Of a stretch of DNA of 64,000 nucleotides, positions 16,462 to 25,781 are shown piece by piece. Source of the stretch: DATHRK01 sp035465395 (lineage in GTDB: Bacteria; Gemmatimonadota; Gemmatimonadetes; Longimicrobiales; RSA9); NCBI GenBank assembly GCA_035465395.1, contig DATHRK010000073.1, forward strand, positions 1-64,000, given 5' to 3'. The first letter of the stretch is position 1, and the number at the start of each line of letters is the position of its first letter. Below the pieces are notes generated by a model. It was not told the origin of the DNA. It saw only the letters and a program-made list of their open reading frames with translations, and made no database searches. Both the position numbers and the translations under genes were made by a program.

Positions 16462-17774
16462 GCCGCTGGGAGATCGGCGCGCTGTCGCCCACCGCGGAGC
16501 TGGTATTCGCGAACGTGAAGGTCGTGGTGATCTTCTCGGTCGTGATGGTGATCGTGGCGCTGTCCACGCTCGCGGAGCGCCGGATCTCGGCGTTCATGCA
16601 GGACCGGCTCGGTCCCAACCGCGTCGGACCCCAGGGCATCCTCCAGCCCGTGGCCGACGGGATCAAGAACGTCATCAAGGAGGAGACGAACCCGGCGCAG
16701 GCGTCGCGGACCTACTTCTTTTTGGCGCCGATGATCGCGATCACGCCGGCGCTGATGACGTTCGCGGTGATCCCCTTCGCGTCGCCGCTGCCGACGCGCT
16801 GGGGCCTGGTCGACGTGATCATCGCCGACCTGCCGATCGGGATCCTGTTCGTGCTGGCGCTCTCGAGCATGGGGGTCTACGGACTGGTCATGGCCGGGTG
16901 GTCCTCCAACAGCAAGTACGCCTTCCTGGGCGGGCTGCGCGGCAGCGCGCAGATGGTGAGCTACGAGGTCGCGCTGGGGATGAGCCTGATCCCGGTGTTC
17001 ATGCTGGCGGGGAACGTCACGCTGACCCACATCGTGTGGCTCCAGCAGGAGGAGCTCGGGCTCTGGCTCGCTCTGCCGCTCGGGCTCGCGTTCTTCCTCT
17101 TCGTGGTGTCGTCGTTCGCGGAGACCAATCGCCTCCCGTTCGATGTGCCCGAGGCCGAGGCCGAGCTCGTGACAGGGTACCACACCGAGTACTCGTCGAT
17201 GAAGTTCAGCATGTTCTTCATCGCGGAGTACGGGCACATGTTCACCGCCGCCGCGCTGATGGCGACGCTGTTCCTGGGCGGGTGGGACATCCCGTTCGTG
17301 TCCTTCGACGACATGCGCGTCGTCGCGCCCGGCGTCGTCGAGGGCGCTCAGCCCGCCTGGTGGAAGACCCTCCTCACGGCCGGCGCGTTCTTCGCGAAGA
17401 CGCTCTTCTTCGTGTTCCTGTTCATGTGGGTGCGCTGGACGCTGCCGCGCTTCCGCTACGACCAGGTGATGCACCTGGGGTGGAAGGTGATGCTGCCCAC
17501 GGCGCTCGCCTTCATCCTGGTGACCGGCGCCACGATCCTGGTGCTGGACAGCATGGGCTGGGAGTACGGACTCGCCTACGGCCTGGTCCTCACCGTGGTG
17601 AACGCGGCGGCGATGGCGGTGTTCTTCCTGTGGCTCGACAACGACCGGGTGATCGCCGGATCGCCGCGGCGCCCGCCGCACGCCGACGCGCCCGAGGCCG
17701 AGGTCGTGGACGGCGGGGCGGCCGGGGACGGCGACGCCCGCCGCGAGCTGGTGCCGGCCGGAGGGGTACACTGA
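16458..17774 (+). CDS. nuoH: NADH-quinone oxidoreductase subunit H
   Basis: 438 residues from GTG 16458, overlapping the nuoG stop by 4 bases. The multi-helix subunit at the join of the membrane and peripheral arms, helping to form the quinone cavity. Hallmarks are 'AERRISAFMQDRLGPNRVGPQG', 'FFLFVVSSFAETNRLPFDVPEAEAELVTGYHTEYSSMKF' in two adjacent blocks, and 'RWTLPRFRYDQVMHLGWK'. The last 40 residues are a charged and Ala-rich extension. Family members are usually 325-350 residues, and the excess is mostly this tail plus one loop. Confidence 0.96.
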   Translation: MSRWEIGALSPTAELVFANVKVVVIFSVVMVIVALSTLAERRISAFMQDRLGPNRVGPQGILQPVADGIKNVIKEETNPAQASRTYFFLAPMIAITPALMTFAVIPFASPLPTRWGLVDVIIADLPIGILFVLALSSMGVYGLVMAGWSSNSKYAFLGGLRGSAQMVSYEVALGMSLIPVFMLAGNVTLTHIVWLQQEELGLWLALPLGLAFFLFVVSSFAETNRLPFDVPEAEAELVTGYHTEYSSMKFSMFFIAEYGHMFTAAALMATLFLGGWDIPFVSFDDMRVVAPGVVEGAQPAWWKTLLTAGAFFAKTLFFVFLFMWVRWTLPRFRYDQVMHLGWKVMLPTALAFILVTGATILVLDSMGWEYGLAYGLVLTVVNAAAMAVFFLWLDNDRVIAGSPRRPPHADAPEAEVVDGGAAGDGDARRELVPAGGVH

Positions 17775-18271
17775 TGGCGATCCGCACCAAGTTGCTCAAG
17801 CGGCCGGAGGAGGGCACGTCCTACATGCGCGCCGCGCTCAAGGGCATGGCGCTCACGTTCCGGCACCTCATCGACACCGACCACGTCACGCTGGAGTACC
17901 CGGACGAGAAGCCCGACCTGGCGCCACGGTGGCGCGGCACGCACCGCATGGAGGTGCACGCCGACGGCCGGCCCAAGTGCGTCGCCTGCGGCCTCTGCCC
18001 GACGATCTGCCCGGCCAACTGCATCCGCCTGGTACCGGGCGAGGACGACCAGGGGAACCGCTACCCGATCGTCTACGAGATCGACGAGTTCCGCTGCATC
18101 TTCTGCGGCATGTGCCAGGAGGTCTGCCCGGTCGAGGCGATCCACGTGGGCCAGGACTACGAGAACGCCGAGTACACGCGCGAGCGCTTCGTCTACGACC
18201 TCGACCGGTTGATGGCGCAGGACCACCCGGTCACGGCGCTCTGGGATCCCTCGGACCCCCGGTCGGAGTGA
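17774..18271 (+). CDS. nuoI: NADH-quinone oxidoreductase subunit I
   Basis: 165 residues with two ferredoxin-type [4Fe-4S] motifs, 'CVACGLCPTICPANC' and 'CIFCGMCQEVCPVEA' (clusters N6a and N6b). These pass electrons from NuoG to NuoB. The amphipathic N-terminal helix 'ALKGMALTFRHLI' fits membrane-surface docking. ATG 17774 overlaps the nuoH stop as TGATG, and its stop overlaps nuoJ. Confidence 0.96.
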   Translation: MAIRTKLLKRPEEGTSYMRAALKGMALTFRHLIDTDHVTLEYPDEKPDLAPRWRGTHRMEVHADGRPKCVACGLCPTICPANCIRLVPGEDDQGNRYPIVYEIDEFRCIFCGMCQEVCPVEAIHVGQDYENAEYTRERFVYDLDRLMAQDHPVTALWDPSDPRSE

Positions 18272-18765
18272 TGGCCGGCCTCCTCTGGTGGATCCTGGCG
18301 GCGCTCGCGGTGACCGGCGCGGTGGCGATGGTGACCGCTCGCAACCCGGTCGCGAGCCTGCTCTTCCTGGTGGTGACGTTCTTCTCGCTGGCGGGCGTGT
18401 TCGTGCTGCTGGAGGCGCACTTCATCGCGGCCATCCAAGTGATCGTCTACGCCGGGGCGATCATGGTGCTGTTCCTCTTCGTGATCATGCTGCTCAACCT
18501 GGGCGAGCAGTACCGGCCCGACCTCAAGCTCGGGCTCTGGCTGATCGCGGGGGGCGTCGCGTCGGGGTCGATCGGCTGGCTGCTGGCGCGCGCGCTGGGC
18601 ACGCCCGGCCTCGTCGGCACGCAGCCGGTCCCCGTGGAGCGCAACGTCGTCGGCGCGATCGCCGACCCGCTGTTCCGCGACTACGTGGTGCCCTTCGAGG
18701 TGACCTCGATCCTGCTGCTGGCGGCCGCGGTGGGCGCCGTGATCCTGGCCAAGCGGAGGGTCTGA
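18271..18765 (+). CDS. nuoJ: NADH-quinone oxidoreductase subunit J
   Basis: 164 residues with five predicted membrane helices. It contains the conserved 'NPVASLLFLVVTFFSLAGVFVLLEAHFIAAIQVIVYAGAIMVLFLF' region (split across helices 2-3), including the pi-bulge-type 'VYAGAIMVLFLF' segment. It forms part of the proton-translocating E-channel. ATG 18271 overlaps the nuoI stop. An 18-base gap with a purine-rich ribosome site leads to nuoK. Confidence 0.95.
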   Translation: MAGLLWWILAALAVTGAVAMVTARNPVASLLFLVVTFFSLAGVFVLLEAHFIAAIQVIVYAGAIMVLFLFVIMLLNLGEQYRPDLKLGLWLIAGGVASGSIGWLLARALGTPGLVGTQPVPVERNVVGAIADPLFRDYVVPFEVTSILLLAAAVGAVILAKRRV

Positions 18766-18783
18766 TGGGAGGGCGAGCCTAGC

Positions 18784-19083
18784 ATGCCCATCGTCGAGCA
18801 CTCGCTCATCCTCGCCGCGTTCCTGTTCGTGATCGGGGTCGGGGGCGTCCTCGTCCGGCGCAACGCGATCATCGTCTTCATGTGCGTGGAGCTCATGCTC
18901 AACGCGGCGAACCTGGCCTTCGTGGCGTTCTCGCGCACCCTTGGGATCGACGGCCAGGTGTTCGTGTTCTTCGTGATCTCGGTGGCCGCGGCCGAGGCCG
19001 CCGTCGGGCTCGCGATCGTGATCTCGATCTTCCGGCTGCGCGAGACGGTGGACCTCGAGCGCTTCAACCTGCTGCGATGGTAG
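18784..19083 (+). CDS. nuoK: NADH-quinone oxidoreductase subunit K
   Basis: 99 residues and three helices, the standard NuoK size. The helix-borne glutamates that act in proton transfer are present: one in 'IVFMCVELMLNAANLAF' and one in 'SVAAAEAAVGLAIVIS'. A ribosome site GGGAGGGCGAG precedes ATG 18784. Its last 7 bases overlap nuoL. Confidence 0.96.
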   Translation: MPIVEHSLILAAFLFVIGVGGVLVRRNAIIVFMCVELMLNAANLAFVAFSRTLGIDGQVFVFFVISVAAAEAAVGLAIVISIFRLRETVDLERFNLLRW

Positions 19084-21179
19084 CCGCGCTGGCGGCGATC
19101 GCCGCGTCCTCGGGAACGGCCCTCCAGGAGGCGCACGGCGCCGCCGAGGCCTTCCACCCCGTGCTGCCGTGGGCGATCGTCCTGTTGCCGTTCCTCGGCT
19201 TCCTGGTGAACGGCGTCGCCGCCTTCGTGGCCCCCCGCGCGCGGGCGATTCCGACCTTCGTGGGACCCGGCACAGTGGTCCTCGCGTTCGTGCTCGCGGT
19301 CGCGAACTTCCTCGGCATGTCGGGCGCCGAGCTGCACGAGCCCCTCGTCCTCACCTACTGGTCGTGGCTGCCGGCGGGCGACCTCTCGGTGGACGCGGCG
19401 CTGCAGCTCGACCAGCTGTCGATCCTGATGACGCTGGTGATCACCGGGGTCGGCTCGCTGATCCACGTCTACAGCGTCGGCTACATGCACGAGGACCCCG
19501 GGTACGCGCGCTACTTCGCGTACCTGAACCTCTTCGTGTTCTTCATGCTGGTGCTGGTGCTCGGCGCGAGCTTCGCGCTGATGTTCGTGGGCTGGGAGGG
19601 CGTCGGGCTGTGCAGCTACCTGCTGATCGGCTTCTGGTTCAGGGACCGCGAGAAGGCCGACGCGGGCAAGAAGGCCTTCATCGTGAACCGCATCGGGGAC
19701 TTCGGCTTCCTGATCGCGATGTTCCTGATCTACGTGAAGGTCGGCACGCTGGACTACGCGGGGGTCTTCGAGCAGGCGCCGGCGGCCTTCGCGTTCGGCG
19801 GCGCGGCGGTCACGATGGTGTGCCTGTTCCTGTTCCTGGGCGCCGCGGGCAAGAGCGCCCAGATCCCGCTCTACGTCTGGCTTCCCGACGCTATGGCGGG
19901 CCCCACGCCGGTGAGCGCGCTCATCCACGCGGCGACCATGGTGACGGCCGGGGTCTACCTCGTCGCGCGGGCGTCGGTGCTGTTCGCGTTGAGCCCCCTC
20001 GCCTCGACCGTCGTGGCCGGCATCGGCGTCCTGACGGCGCTGTTCGCGGCGACGATCGGCCTGGTGCAGAACGACATCAAGAAGGTCCTGGCGTACTCCA
20101 CCGTGTCGCAGCTCGGCTACATGTTCCTGGGCGTCGGGGTCGGGGCGTACGCGGCGGGCGTGTTCCATCTCGTGACGCACGCGTTCTTCAAGGCGCTGCT
20201 CTTCCTGGGCGCGGGCGCGGTGATCCACGCGATGCACCACGCCATGCATCGCACGCTGAACCACGGCGACCCCCAGGACATGCGCAACATGGGCGGCCTG
20301 CGCCGCCACATGCGGATCACCTGGATCACCATGTGGATCGCGACGCTGGCGATCGCCGGCGTGTGGCCGTTCGCCGGGTTCTTCAGCAAGGACGAGATCA
20401 TCTGGCAGACCGCCGCGCGCGCGCACGGGGCGTACGCCGGCTGGTACACGCTCTTCTGGGTGATGGCGCTGGCGGCCGCGCTGCTCACGGCGTTCTACAT
20501 GACGCGCCTGATGATCCTCACCTTCCACGGGGAGAACCGGACGGGCGAGGAGGAGCGCCGGCACCTGCACGAAGCGCCGGCGGTGATGTGGGTGCCGCTG
20601 GTGATCCTCGCCTTCGCCTCGGTCGTCGGGGGGTGGATCAACGTGCCCGAGGCCATTGGCGAGAACGCGCTGCTGGGGCTCGTGCCGCACTCGGAATGGC
20701 TGCACGGCTGGCTGCACCCGGTGACGGAGAGCGCCGAGGCCGTGCTGGCCGCCAACGTCGGCGAGCCGCTCCACCACGCGCCGTTCGGGGGCGGGGAAGT
20801 GGCGTGGGCCTTCGTGTCGTTCCTGCTGGCCGCGGCGGTGATCGTCGCGACCTCGCTGTGGCTGCGGCGTCGCGAGACCGCGCCGGCCGCCGATGCCGCC
20901 GAGCCGCGCGGGTTCGCGCGCGTGCTCTCCGAGAAGTGGTACGTGGATGAGGCCTACGACGCGGCCATCGTCCAGCCGATCCTGCGGGCCTCGCGGGCGC
21001 TCTGGCGCTGGGTCGACCAGGGCCTCATCGACGGCGCCGTCAACGGCATGGGCCGCATGGCGCGCGGCGCGGGCGCCGTCGCGGGCCGCCTGCAGACGGG
21101 CCAGACCTCCGTGTACGCCGCGGCGGTCGTCGCGGGCGTCCTCATGCTGCTGGGCTTCGTGATCCTGTGGACGCCATGA
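19077..21179 (+). CDS. nuoL: NADH-quinone oxidoreductase subunit L
   Basis: 700 residues, the distal antiporter-like proton pump with about 16 helices. Conserved parts: 'FFMLVLVLGASFALMFVGWEGVGLCSYLLIGFW' (with the pump glutamate in WEGVGLC), 'GKSAQIPLYVWLPDAMAGPTPVSALIHAATMVTAGVYL', and 'QNDIKKVLAYSTVSQLGYM'. The C-terminus has the long lateral helix region. ATG 19077 starts inside the nuoK end, and the stop overlaps the nuoM ATG. Confidence 0.96.
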   Translation: MVAALAAIAASSGTALQEAHGAAEAFHPVLPWAIVLLPFLGFLVNGVAAFVAPRARAIPTFVGPGTVVLAFVLAVANFLGMSGAELHEPLVLTYWSWLPAGDLSVDAALQLDQLSILMTLVITGVGSLIHVYSVGYMHEDPGYARYFAYLNLFVFFMLVLVLGASFALMFVGWEGVGLCSYLLIGFWFRDREKADAGKKAFIVNRIGDFGFLIAMFLIYVKVGTLDYAGVFEQAPAAFAFGGAAVTMVCLFLFLGAAGKSAQIPLYVWLPDAMAGPTPVSALIHAATMVTAGVYLVARASVLFALSPLASTVVAGIGVLTALFAATIGLVQNDIKKVLAYSTVSQLGYMFLGVGVGAYAAGVFHLVTHAFFKALLFLGAGAVIHAMHHAMHRTLNHGDPQDMRNMGGLRRHMRITWITMWIATLAIAGVWPFAGFFSKDEIIWQTAARAHGAYAGWYTLFWVMALAAALLTAFYMTRLMILTFHGENRTGEEERRHLHEAPAVMWVPLVILAFASVVGGWINVPEAIGENALLGLVPHSEWLHGWLHPVTESAEAVLAANVGEPLHHAPFGGGEVAWAFVSFLLAAAVIVATSLWLRRRETAPAADAAEPRGFARVLSEKWYVDEAYDAAIVQPILRASRALWRWVDQGLIDGAVNGMGRMARGAGAVAGRLQTGQTSVYAAAVVAGVLMLLGFVILWTP

Positions 21180-22795
21180 CGGGCGGCTGGCTGCTGAGCG
21201 CGCTGCTGGCGCTCCCCATCGCCGGGATGGTCGCGGTCGTCGCGGCGCCGGCGCGCCATGCGCGCTGGATCGCGGTAGGGACGGGAGCGCTGGTCTTCGC
21301 GGTTTCGCTGCCGCTCTGGTTCTCGTTCGCGCCGGGCGTGGAGGCCTTCCAGTTCGAGACCCGGGTGCCGTGGATCGAGGACTGGGGGATCGCCTACCAC
21401 GTGGGCGTCGACGGCATCAGCGTCCTGCTCGTGCTGCTCACGACGCTGCTGATGCCGATCACCATGCTCGGCTCGTTCCGCTACATCACGCAGAAGGAAA
21501 AGACCTTCTACGCGATGATGCTGCTGCTCGAGACAGGCGTGATCGGCGTCTTCGTGGCGCTCGACCTGTTCCTGTTCTTCGTCTTCTGGGAGCTGGTCCT
21601 GGTGCCGATGTACCTGATCATCGGGATCTGGGGCGGGGAGCGGCGCGTGTACGCCGCGATCAAATTCTTCCTGTTCACCGCGGCGGGGTCCCTTTTGATG
21701 CTCGTCGGGATCCTCTACCTGTTCTTCAAGTACCAGGCACTAAGCGGCGCCCCCTCTTTCGCTTACATCGACCTGCTCCAGGTCCCACTCACGCTCAAGG
21801 AGCAGCTCTGGCTGTTCGGCGCGTTCGCGCTCGCGTTCGCGATCAAGGTGCCGCTGTTCCCGCTGCATACGTGGCTGCCCGACGCGCACGTGGAAGCCCC
21901 CACGCCGGGGTCGGTGATCCTTGCCGCCGTGCTGCTGAAGATGGGGACCTACGGGTTCGTGCGGTTCCTGCTGCCGTTCTTCCCGCTGGCGTCCACCCAC
22001 CCGGACGTGGTGACCACGCTGATGGCGCTCGGCGTGGTGGGGATCGTCTACGCGGCGTGGGTCGCCGCGGTCCAGCCCGACGCCAAGAAGCTCATCGCCT
22101 ACACGTCGGTGGCGCACATGGGCTTCGTCGTGCTCGGCGTTTTCGCGATCACGGTGATCGGGCTCCAGGGCGCGATGATCGTGATGCTCTCCCACGGCAT
22201 CTCTACGGGGGCGATGTTCCTGCTCCTGGGGATGCTGTACGAGCGACGCCACACGCGCCTGATCGAGGACTACGGGGGGCTCGCGGCGGTGACGCCCATG
22301 CTGGCCACGGCGTTCGTGCTCACGGCGCTGGCGAGCATCGGCGTGCCGGGGACGAGCGGCTTCGTGGGCGAGTTCCTGGCGCTCCTGGGCACCTACGAGA
22401 CGCACCCGTTCTTCACCATCGCCGCGGCGACGGGCGTGATCTTCGCCGCCTACTACATGCTGCCGATGGTGCAGCGGATCTTCTTCAACCGCGTGGACCG
22501 GCCCGAGAACGAGCGGCTCGCCGACCTCAGCGTCCGCGAGGGCGTGGTGCTCGCGCCGCTGCTCGCGCTGATGGTGTGGATGGGGGTGCAGCCCGCGCCC
22601 TTCCTGCGGCGCATGGAGGCGTCGGTCTCCGCCGTCGTCGAGCGCGTGCAGCGCGAGCAGCTCGTCGCGCCGATCGCCGATCGGCCGGGCGCCCCCGTGA
22701 ACGTGCGCCTCGCCGATGACGAGCCGCCACCGGCCGGAGCGGCCGATGGCGGGCCGCCCGACGCCGTGCGTCTCGCCGGGGAGGAGGCGCCGTGA
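21176..22795 (+). CDS. nuoM: NADH-quinone oxidoreductase subunit M
   Basis: 539 residues, antiporter-like proton pump. Motifs: 'FWELVLVPMYLIIGIWGG' with its conserved glutamate, 'IKVPLFPLHTWLPDAHVEAPTPGSVILAAVLLKMGTYG', and 'SVAHMGFVVLGVFA'. ATG 21176 is preferred over an upstream GTG at 21167 because it overlaps the nuoL stop as ATGA, the pattern used throughout the operon. The final 40 residues are Ala/Pro/Asp-rich and unlike the family. Confidence 0.96.
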   Translation: MTGGWLLSALLALPIAGMVAVVAAPARHARWIAVGTGALVFAVSLPLWFSFAPGVEAFQFETRVPWIEDWGIAYHVGVDGISVLLVLLTTLLMPITMLGSFRYITQKEKTFYAMMLLLETGVIGVFVALDLFLFFVFWELVLVPMYLIIGIWGGERRVYAAIKFFLFTAAGSLLMLVGILYLFFKYQALSGAPSFAYIDLLQVPLTLKEQLWLFGAFALAFAIKVPLFPLHTWLPDAHVEAPTPGSVILAAVLLKMGTYGFVRFLLPFFPLASTHPDVVTTLMALGVVGIVYAAWVAAVQPDAKKLIAYTSVAHMGFVVLGVFAITVIGLQGAMIVMLSHGISTGAMFLLLGMLYERRHTRLIEDYGGLAAVTPMLATAFVLTALASIGVPGTSGFVGEFLALLGTYETHPFFTIAAATGVIFAAYYMLPMVQRIFFNRVDRPENERLADLSVREGVVLAPLLALMVWMGVQPAPFLRRMEASVSAVVERVQREQLVAPIADRPGAPVNVRLADDEPPPAGAADGGPPDAVRLAGEEAP

Positions 22796-24297
22796 TCCTC
22801 GACTACTCCTCCGCGGCGCACTACGCGGTCGTGCTCCTCCCGGAGCTCGTGCTGAGCGTCGCCGCGATGGTCGTCCTGCTGGTCGACGTGTTCGACAAGG
22901 GCGACGCGAGCCGGCCGTCCGGGCCCGCGATTCCGTGGATCGCGGCGGTCGGCGTGGCCGCGGCCTTCGCGGCCAACCTGTGGCTGCTCGGCGTGCAGGA
23001 GGCGGGGACCGACGGCATGATCGCGCTGGACGCGTTCCGGGTCTTCGCGAACGGCCTGTTCCTGGTGGCGGCCGCGCTGTTCCTGGGGATGGCGCCGCGC
23101 TACCTCTCCGAGAACGGCATGCAGCTCGCTGAGCTCTACGCCCTCGTGCTCTTCGCGACGGTCGGGATGATGGTCTTCGCGGGCTCGCGCGACCTGATCG
23201 TGATCTTCCTGGGGCTCGAGCTGCTCTCCGTGGCGGTCTACGTCCTCACCGCCGCGGACCGGCGCAGCCTCGCGTCGGCGGAGGCCGGCCTCAAGTACTT
23301 CCTGTTGGGCGCGTTCTCGAGCGCGTTCCTGCTGTTCGGCATCGCCATCGTCTACGGTGGCAGCGGGACCGTGAACCTCGCGCGGCTCGGCGAGCTGCTC
23401 GGCGAGGGCGCGGGCCGCCTGGCGGGGGTCGGCCTCGCGCTGATCCTGGTCGGCTACGCGTTCAAGGTCGCCGCGGTGCCGTTCCACATGTGGACGCCCG
23501 ACGCCTACCAGGGCGCGCCGACGCCGATCACCGCGTTCATGGCGGCGGCGGTGAAGGCCGCCGCGTTCGCGTCGCTCGCCCGCGTGCTGCTCACCGCGTT
23601 CCCGAGCCTGTACGCTACATGGGGGCAGATCGCATTCTGGCTCGCGGTCCTGACCATGATCGCGGCGAACCTCATCGCGCTCACGCAGGACAACCTGAAG
23701 CGGATGCTGGCGTACTCGAGCATCGCGCACGCGGGCTACCTGCTCGTCGCCGTCGCGAGCGGTACCGACGTGGGCGCGTCCGCGCTGCTCTTCTACCTGG
23801 CCGTCTACACGCTCATGAACGTGGGCGCGTTCGCGGTGCTGATGGTGGTGGGCGGGTACGGGGAGGAGAGGCTCGGCATCGCCGACTACGGGGGGCTCGC
23901 GTGGCGCAGACCGGCGCTCGCGATCGCCATGACCGTCTTCCTGCTATCGCTCGCCGGCTTCCCGCTCACGGGAGGCTTCATCGGCAAGCTCTACATCCTG
24001 CGGGCGGCGGTCGAGAGGGGCTTCCTGGCGCTCGCCGTGGTGCTCGTCCTGACGTCCCTGCTGTCGTACTGGTACTACCTCCGCGTGGCCTGGCACATGT
24101 GGTTCCAGGACGCGGACGAAGGCGCGCTCGGAGCCCCCGCGCCCATACCGGCAAGCGTAACGGCGGTGCTCGTCGTGTGCGTGGTCGGCGTGCTGGTGAC
24201 CGGGCTGTTCCCCGGCGCGCTCCTCGACCTCGCCAGCGCCGGCGCGTCCGCGCTCGGTGGCGCGACCGCGGGCGTCGGCGGGGCCGCCGGGCCCTGA
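22792..24297 (+). CDS. nuoN: NADH-quinone oxidoreductase subunit N
   Basis: 501 residues, the third antiporter-like subunit and the last gene of complex I. It starts at GTG 22792 overlapping nuoM. Features: 'RDLIVIFLGLELLSVAVYVL' with the pump glutamate, 'YAFKVAAVPFHMWTPDAYQGAPTPITAFMAAAVKAAAF', and 'LAYSSIAHAGYLLVAV'. A low-complexity Gly/Ala end follows the last helix. The phosphohexomutase gene begins 38 bases later, so transcription may continue. Confidence 0.96.
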   Translation: MILDYSSAAHYAVVLLPELVLSVAAMVVLLVDVFDKGDASRPSGPAIPWIAAVGVAAAFAANLWLLGVQEAGTDGMIALDAFRVFANGLFLVAAALFLGMAPRYLSENGMQLAELYALVLFATVGMMVFAGSRDLIVIFLGLELLSVAVYVLTAADRRSLASAEAGLKYFLLGAFSSAFLLFGIAIVYGGSGTVNLARLGELLGEGAGRLAGVGLALILVGYAFKVAAVPFHMWTPDAYQGAPTPITAFMAAAVKAAAFASLARVLLTAFPSLYATWGQIAFWLAVLTMIAANLIALTQDNLKRMLAYSSIAHAGYLLVAVASGTDVGASALLFYLAVYTLMNVGAFAVLMVVGGYGEERLGIADYGGLAWRRPALAIAMTVFLLSLAGFPLTGGFIGKLYILRAAVERGFLALAVVLVLTSLLSYWYYLRVAWHMWFQDADEGALGAPAPIPASVTAVLVVCVVGVLVTGLFPGALLDLASAGASALGGATAGVGGAAGP

Positions 24298-24335
24298 GCG
24301 CGACTCCCGCTCCTCCTGCGAAGGTCCGACACCCG

Positions 24336-25706
24336 ATGCGACCCAATCCCCACATCTTCCGCGAGTACGACATCCGCGGTGTCGTCGGCGAGGACCTCGA
24401 CCCCGAGGTCGCCGAGGCCATCGGCCGCGCGCTCGCCTCGGAGGCGGTCTCGAGGGCCGGCGGACGGCGGCCGCTGCTCGCGCTGGGCCACGACAACCGC
24501 CCCAGCTCGCCCGCGCTCGCCGACGGCGCCGCGCGGGGGATGACGGCGGCGGGCGCGGACGTCGTGCGGGTGGGGACGGTGCCGACGCCAGCGCTCTACT
24601 GGGCGGTGGTCGACTTCGACGCCGAGGGCGGCCTGCAGATCACCGGGTCGCACAATCCTCCGGAGTACAACGGATTCAAGATGGTCCTCGGTGGCCGGTC
24701 GGTGTACGGGCAGGCGATCCAGGAGCTGCGCCGGCGCATCCAGGAGCGCGACTACGCGGAAGGGCAGGGTCAGGCCCGCACCGAGGACGTGCTGGAGGCC
24801 TACATCGCGGACGTCGCCGGTCGCTTCACGCTGGAGGGCCCGGTGCGCGTCGTCGTGGACTGCGGCAACGGCGCGGGCAGCCTCGTCGCCGTACCGATGC
24901 TCGAGCGGCTGGGGGCCGAGGTGGTGCCGCTGTTCTGCGAGTCCGACGGCACCTTCCCCAACCACCACCCGGACCCGGTCGTGGACGAGAACCTCGAGGA
25001 TCTCATCCGTGAGGTGCGGGCCCGCGAGGCCGACCTCGGCGTGGCGTTCGACGGCGACGCGGACCGCGTCGGGGCGGTCGATGGCACGGGCCGGATCATC
25101 CGCGGCGACATCCTGCTCCTGCTGTTCGGCCTCGATCTGCTGGAGCGCCGGCCCGGGGCGCTGATGATCTTCGACGTGAAGTGCTCCAAGGCCCTGCCGG
25201 AGGTGTACGGCGCGAAGGGCGGGGAGCCGCTCATGTGGAAGACCGGCCACTCGCTGATGAAGGAGAAGATGAAGGAGACCGGCGCGCCCCTGGCGGGCGA
25301 GCTGTCGGGCCACATCTGCTTCGCCGACGACTACTACGGCTTCGACGACGCGCCGTACGCCGCGTGCCGTTTGGTGGAGCTGGTGTCGCGCAGCGACGCG
25401 ACGCTCGCCGAGCTGGTCGACGAGATCCCGGCCTACGTTTCGACGCCGGAGATCCGCATCGAGGTCCCCGAGGAGGCGAAGTTCGCGCTGGTGGAGCGGG
25501 CGATCGAGCACTTCCGCCGCGACCACGAGGTCGTCGACGTCGACGGCGCCCGGGTGACGTTCGACGGCGGCTGGGGGCTGCTTCGGGCCTCGAACACGCA
25601 GCCGGTCCTCGTTGCCCGCTACGAGGCCGACGACCGGGAAGGCCTGGACCGCATCCGGTCGATCATGGAGGACTGGCTGCGGTCTCAGGGGGTGGAGCCC
25701 GCGTGA
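24336..25706 (+). CDS. Phosphomannomutase / phosphoglucomutase
   Basis: A 456-residue alpha-D-phosphohexomutase of the AlgC/ManB group. It interconverts hexose 6- and 1-phosphates, feeding nucleotide sugars for lipopolysaccharide and glycans. Visible: the phosphoserine loop TGSHNPPEYNG (Ser105), the metal loop DGDADR at 239-244, the sugar loop 'GELSGH' and the phosphate-binding 'RASNTQPVLVARYEA' near the end. Sugar specificity (mannose or glucose) is not decidable by eye, and the bifunctional enzyme is common. ATG 24336 has GAAGG upstream. Confidence 0.92.
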   Translation: MRPNPHIFREYDIRGVVGEDLDPEVAEAIGRALASEAVSRAGGRRPLLALGHDNRPSSPALADGAARGMTAAGADVVRVGTVPTPALYWAVVDFDAEGGLQITGSHNPPEYNGFKMVLGGRSVYGQAIQELRRRIQERDYAEGQGQARTEDVLEAYIADVAGRFTLEGPVRVVVDCGNGAGSLVAVPMLERLGAEVVPLFCESDGTFPNHHPDPVVDENLEDLIREVRAREADLGVAFDGDADRVGAVDGTGRIIRGDILLLLFGLDLLERRPGALMIFDVKCSKALPEVYGAKGGEPLMWKTGHSLMKEKMKETGAPLAGELSGHICFADDYYGFDDAPYAACRLVELVSRSDATLAELVDEIPAYVSTPEIRIEVPEEAKFALVERAIEHFRRDHEVVDVDGARVTFDGGWGLLRASNTQPVLVARYEADDREGLDRIRSIMEDWLRSQGVEPA

Positions 25707-25781
25707 GCGCCGTGCTGGTGCCCGCGTGAGGGCCGCGGCGCGGCCCCTGTGCGCACGCCACGGGAGCGCGGGGGGGCGTCC

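Noticed and set aside
18681..20777. A 698-codon minus-strand frame opposite nuoK and nuoL
   Set aside because: Rich in His, Arg, Gln and Glu with no recognisable domain; a mirror of the hydrophobic nuoL coding pattern.
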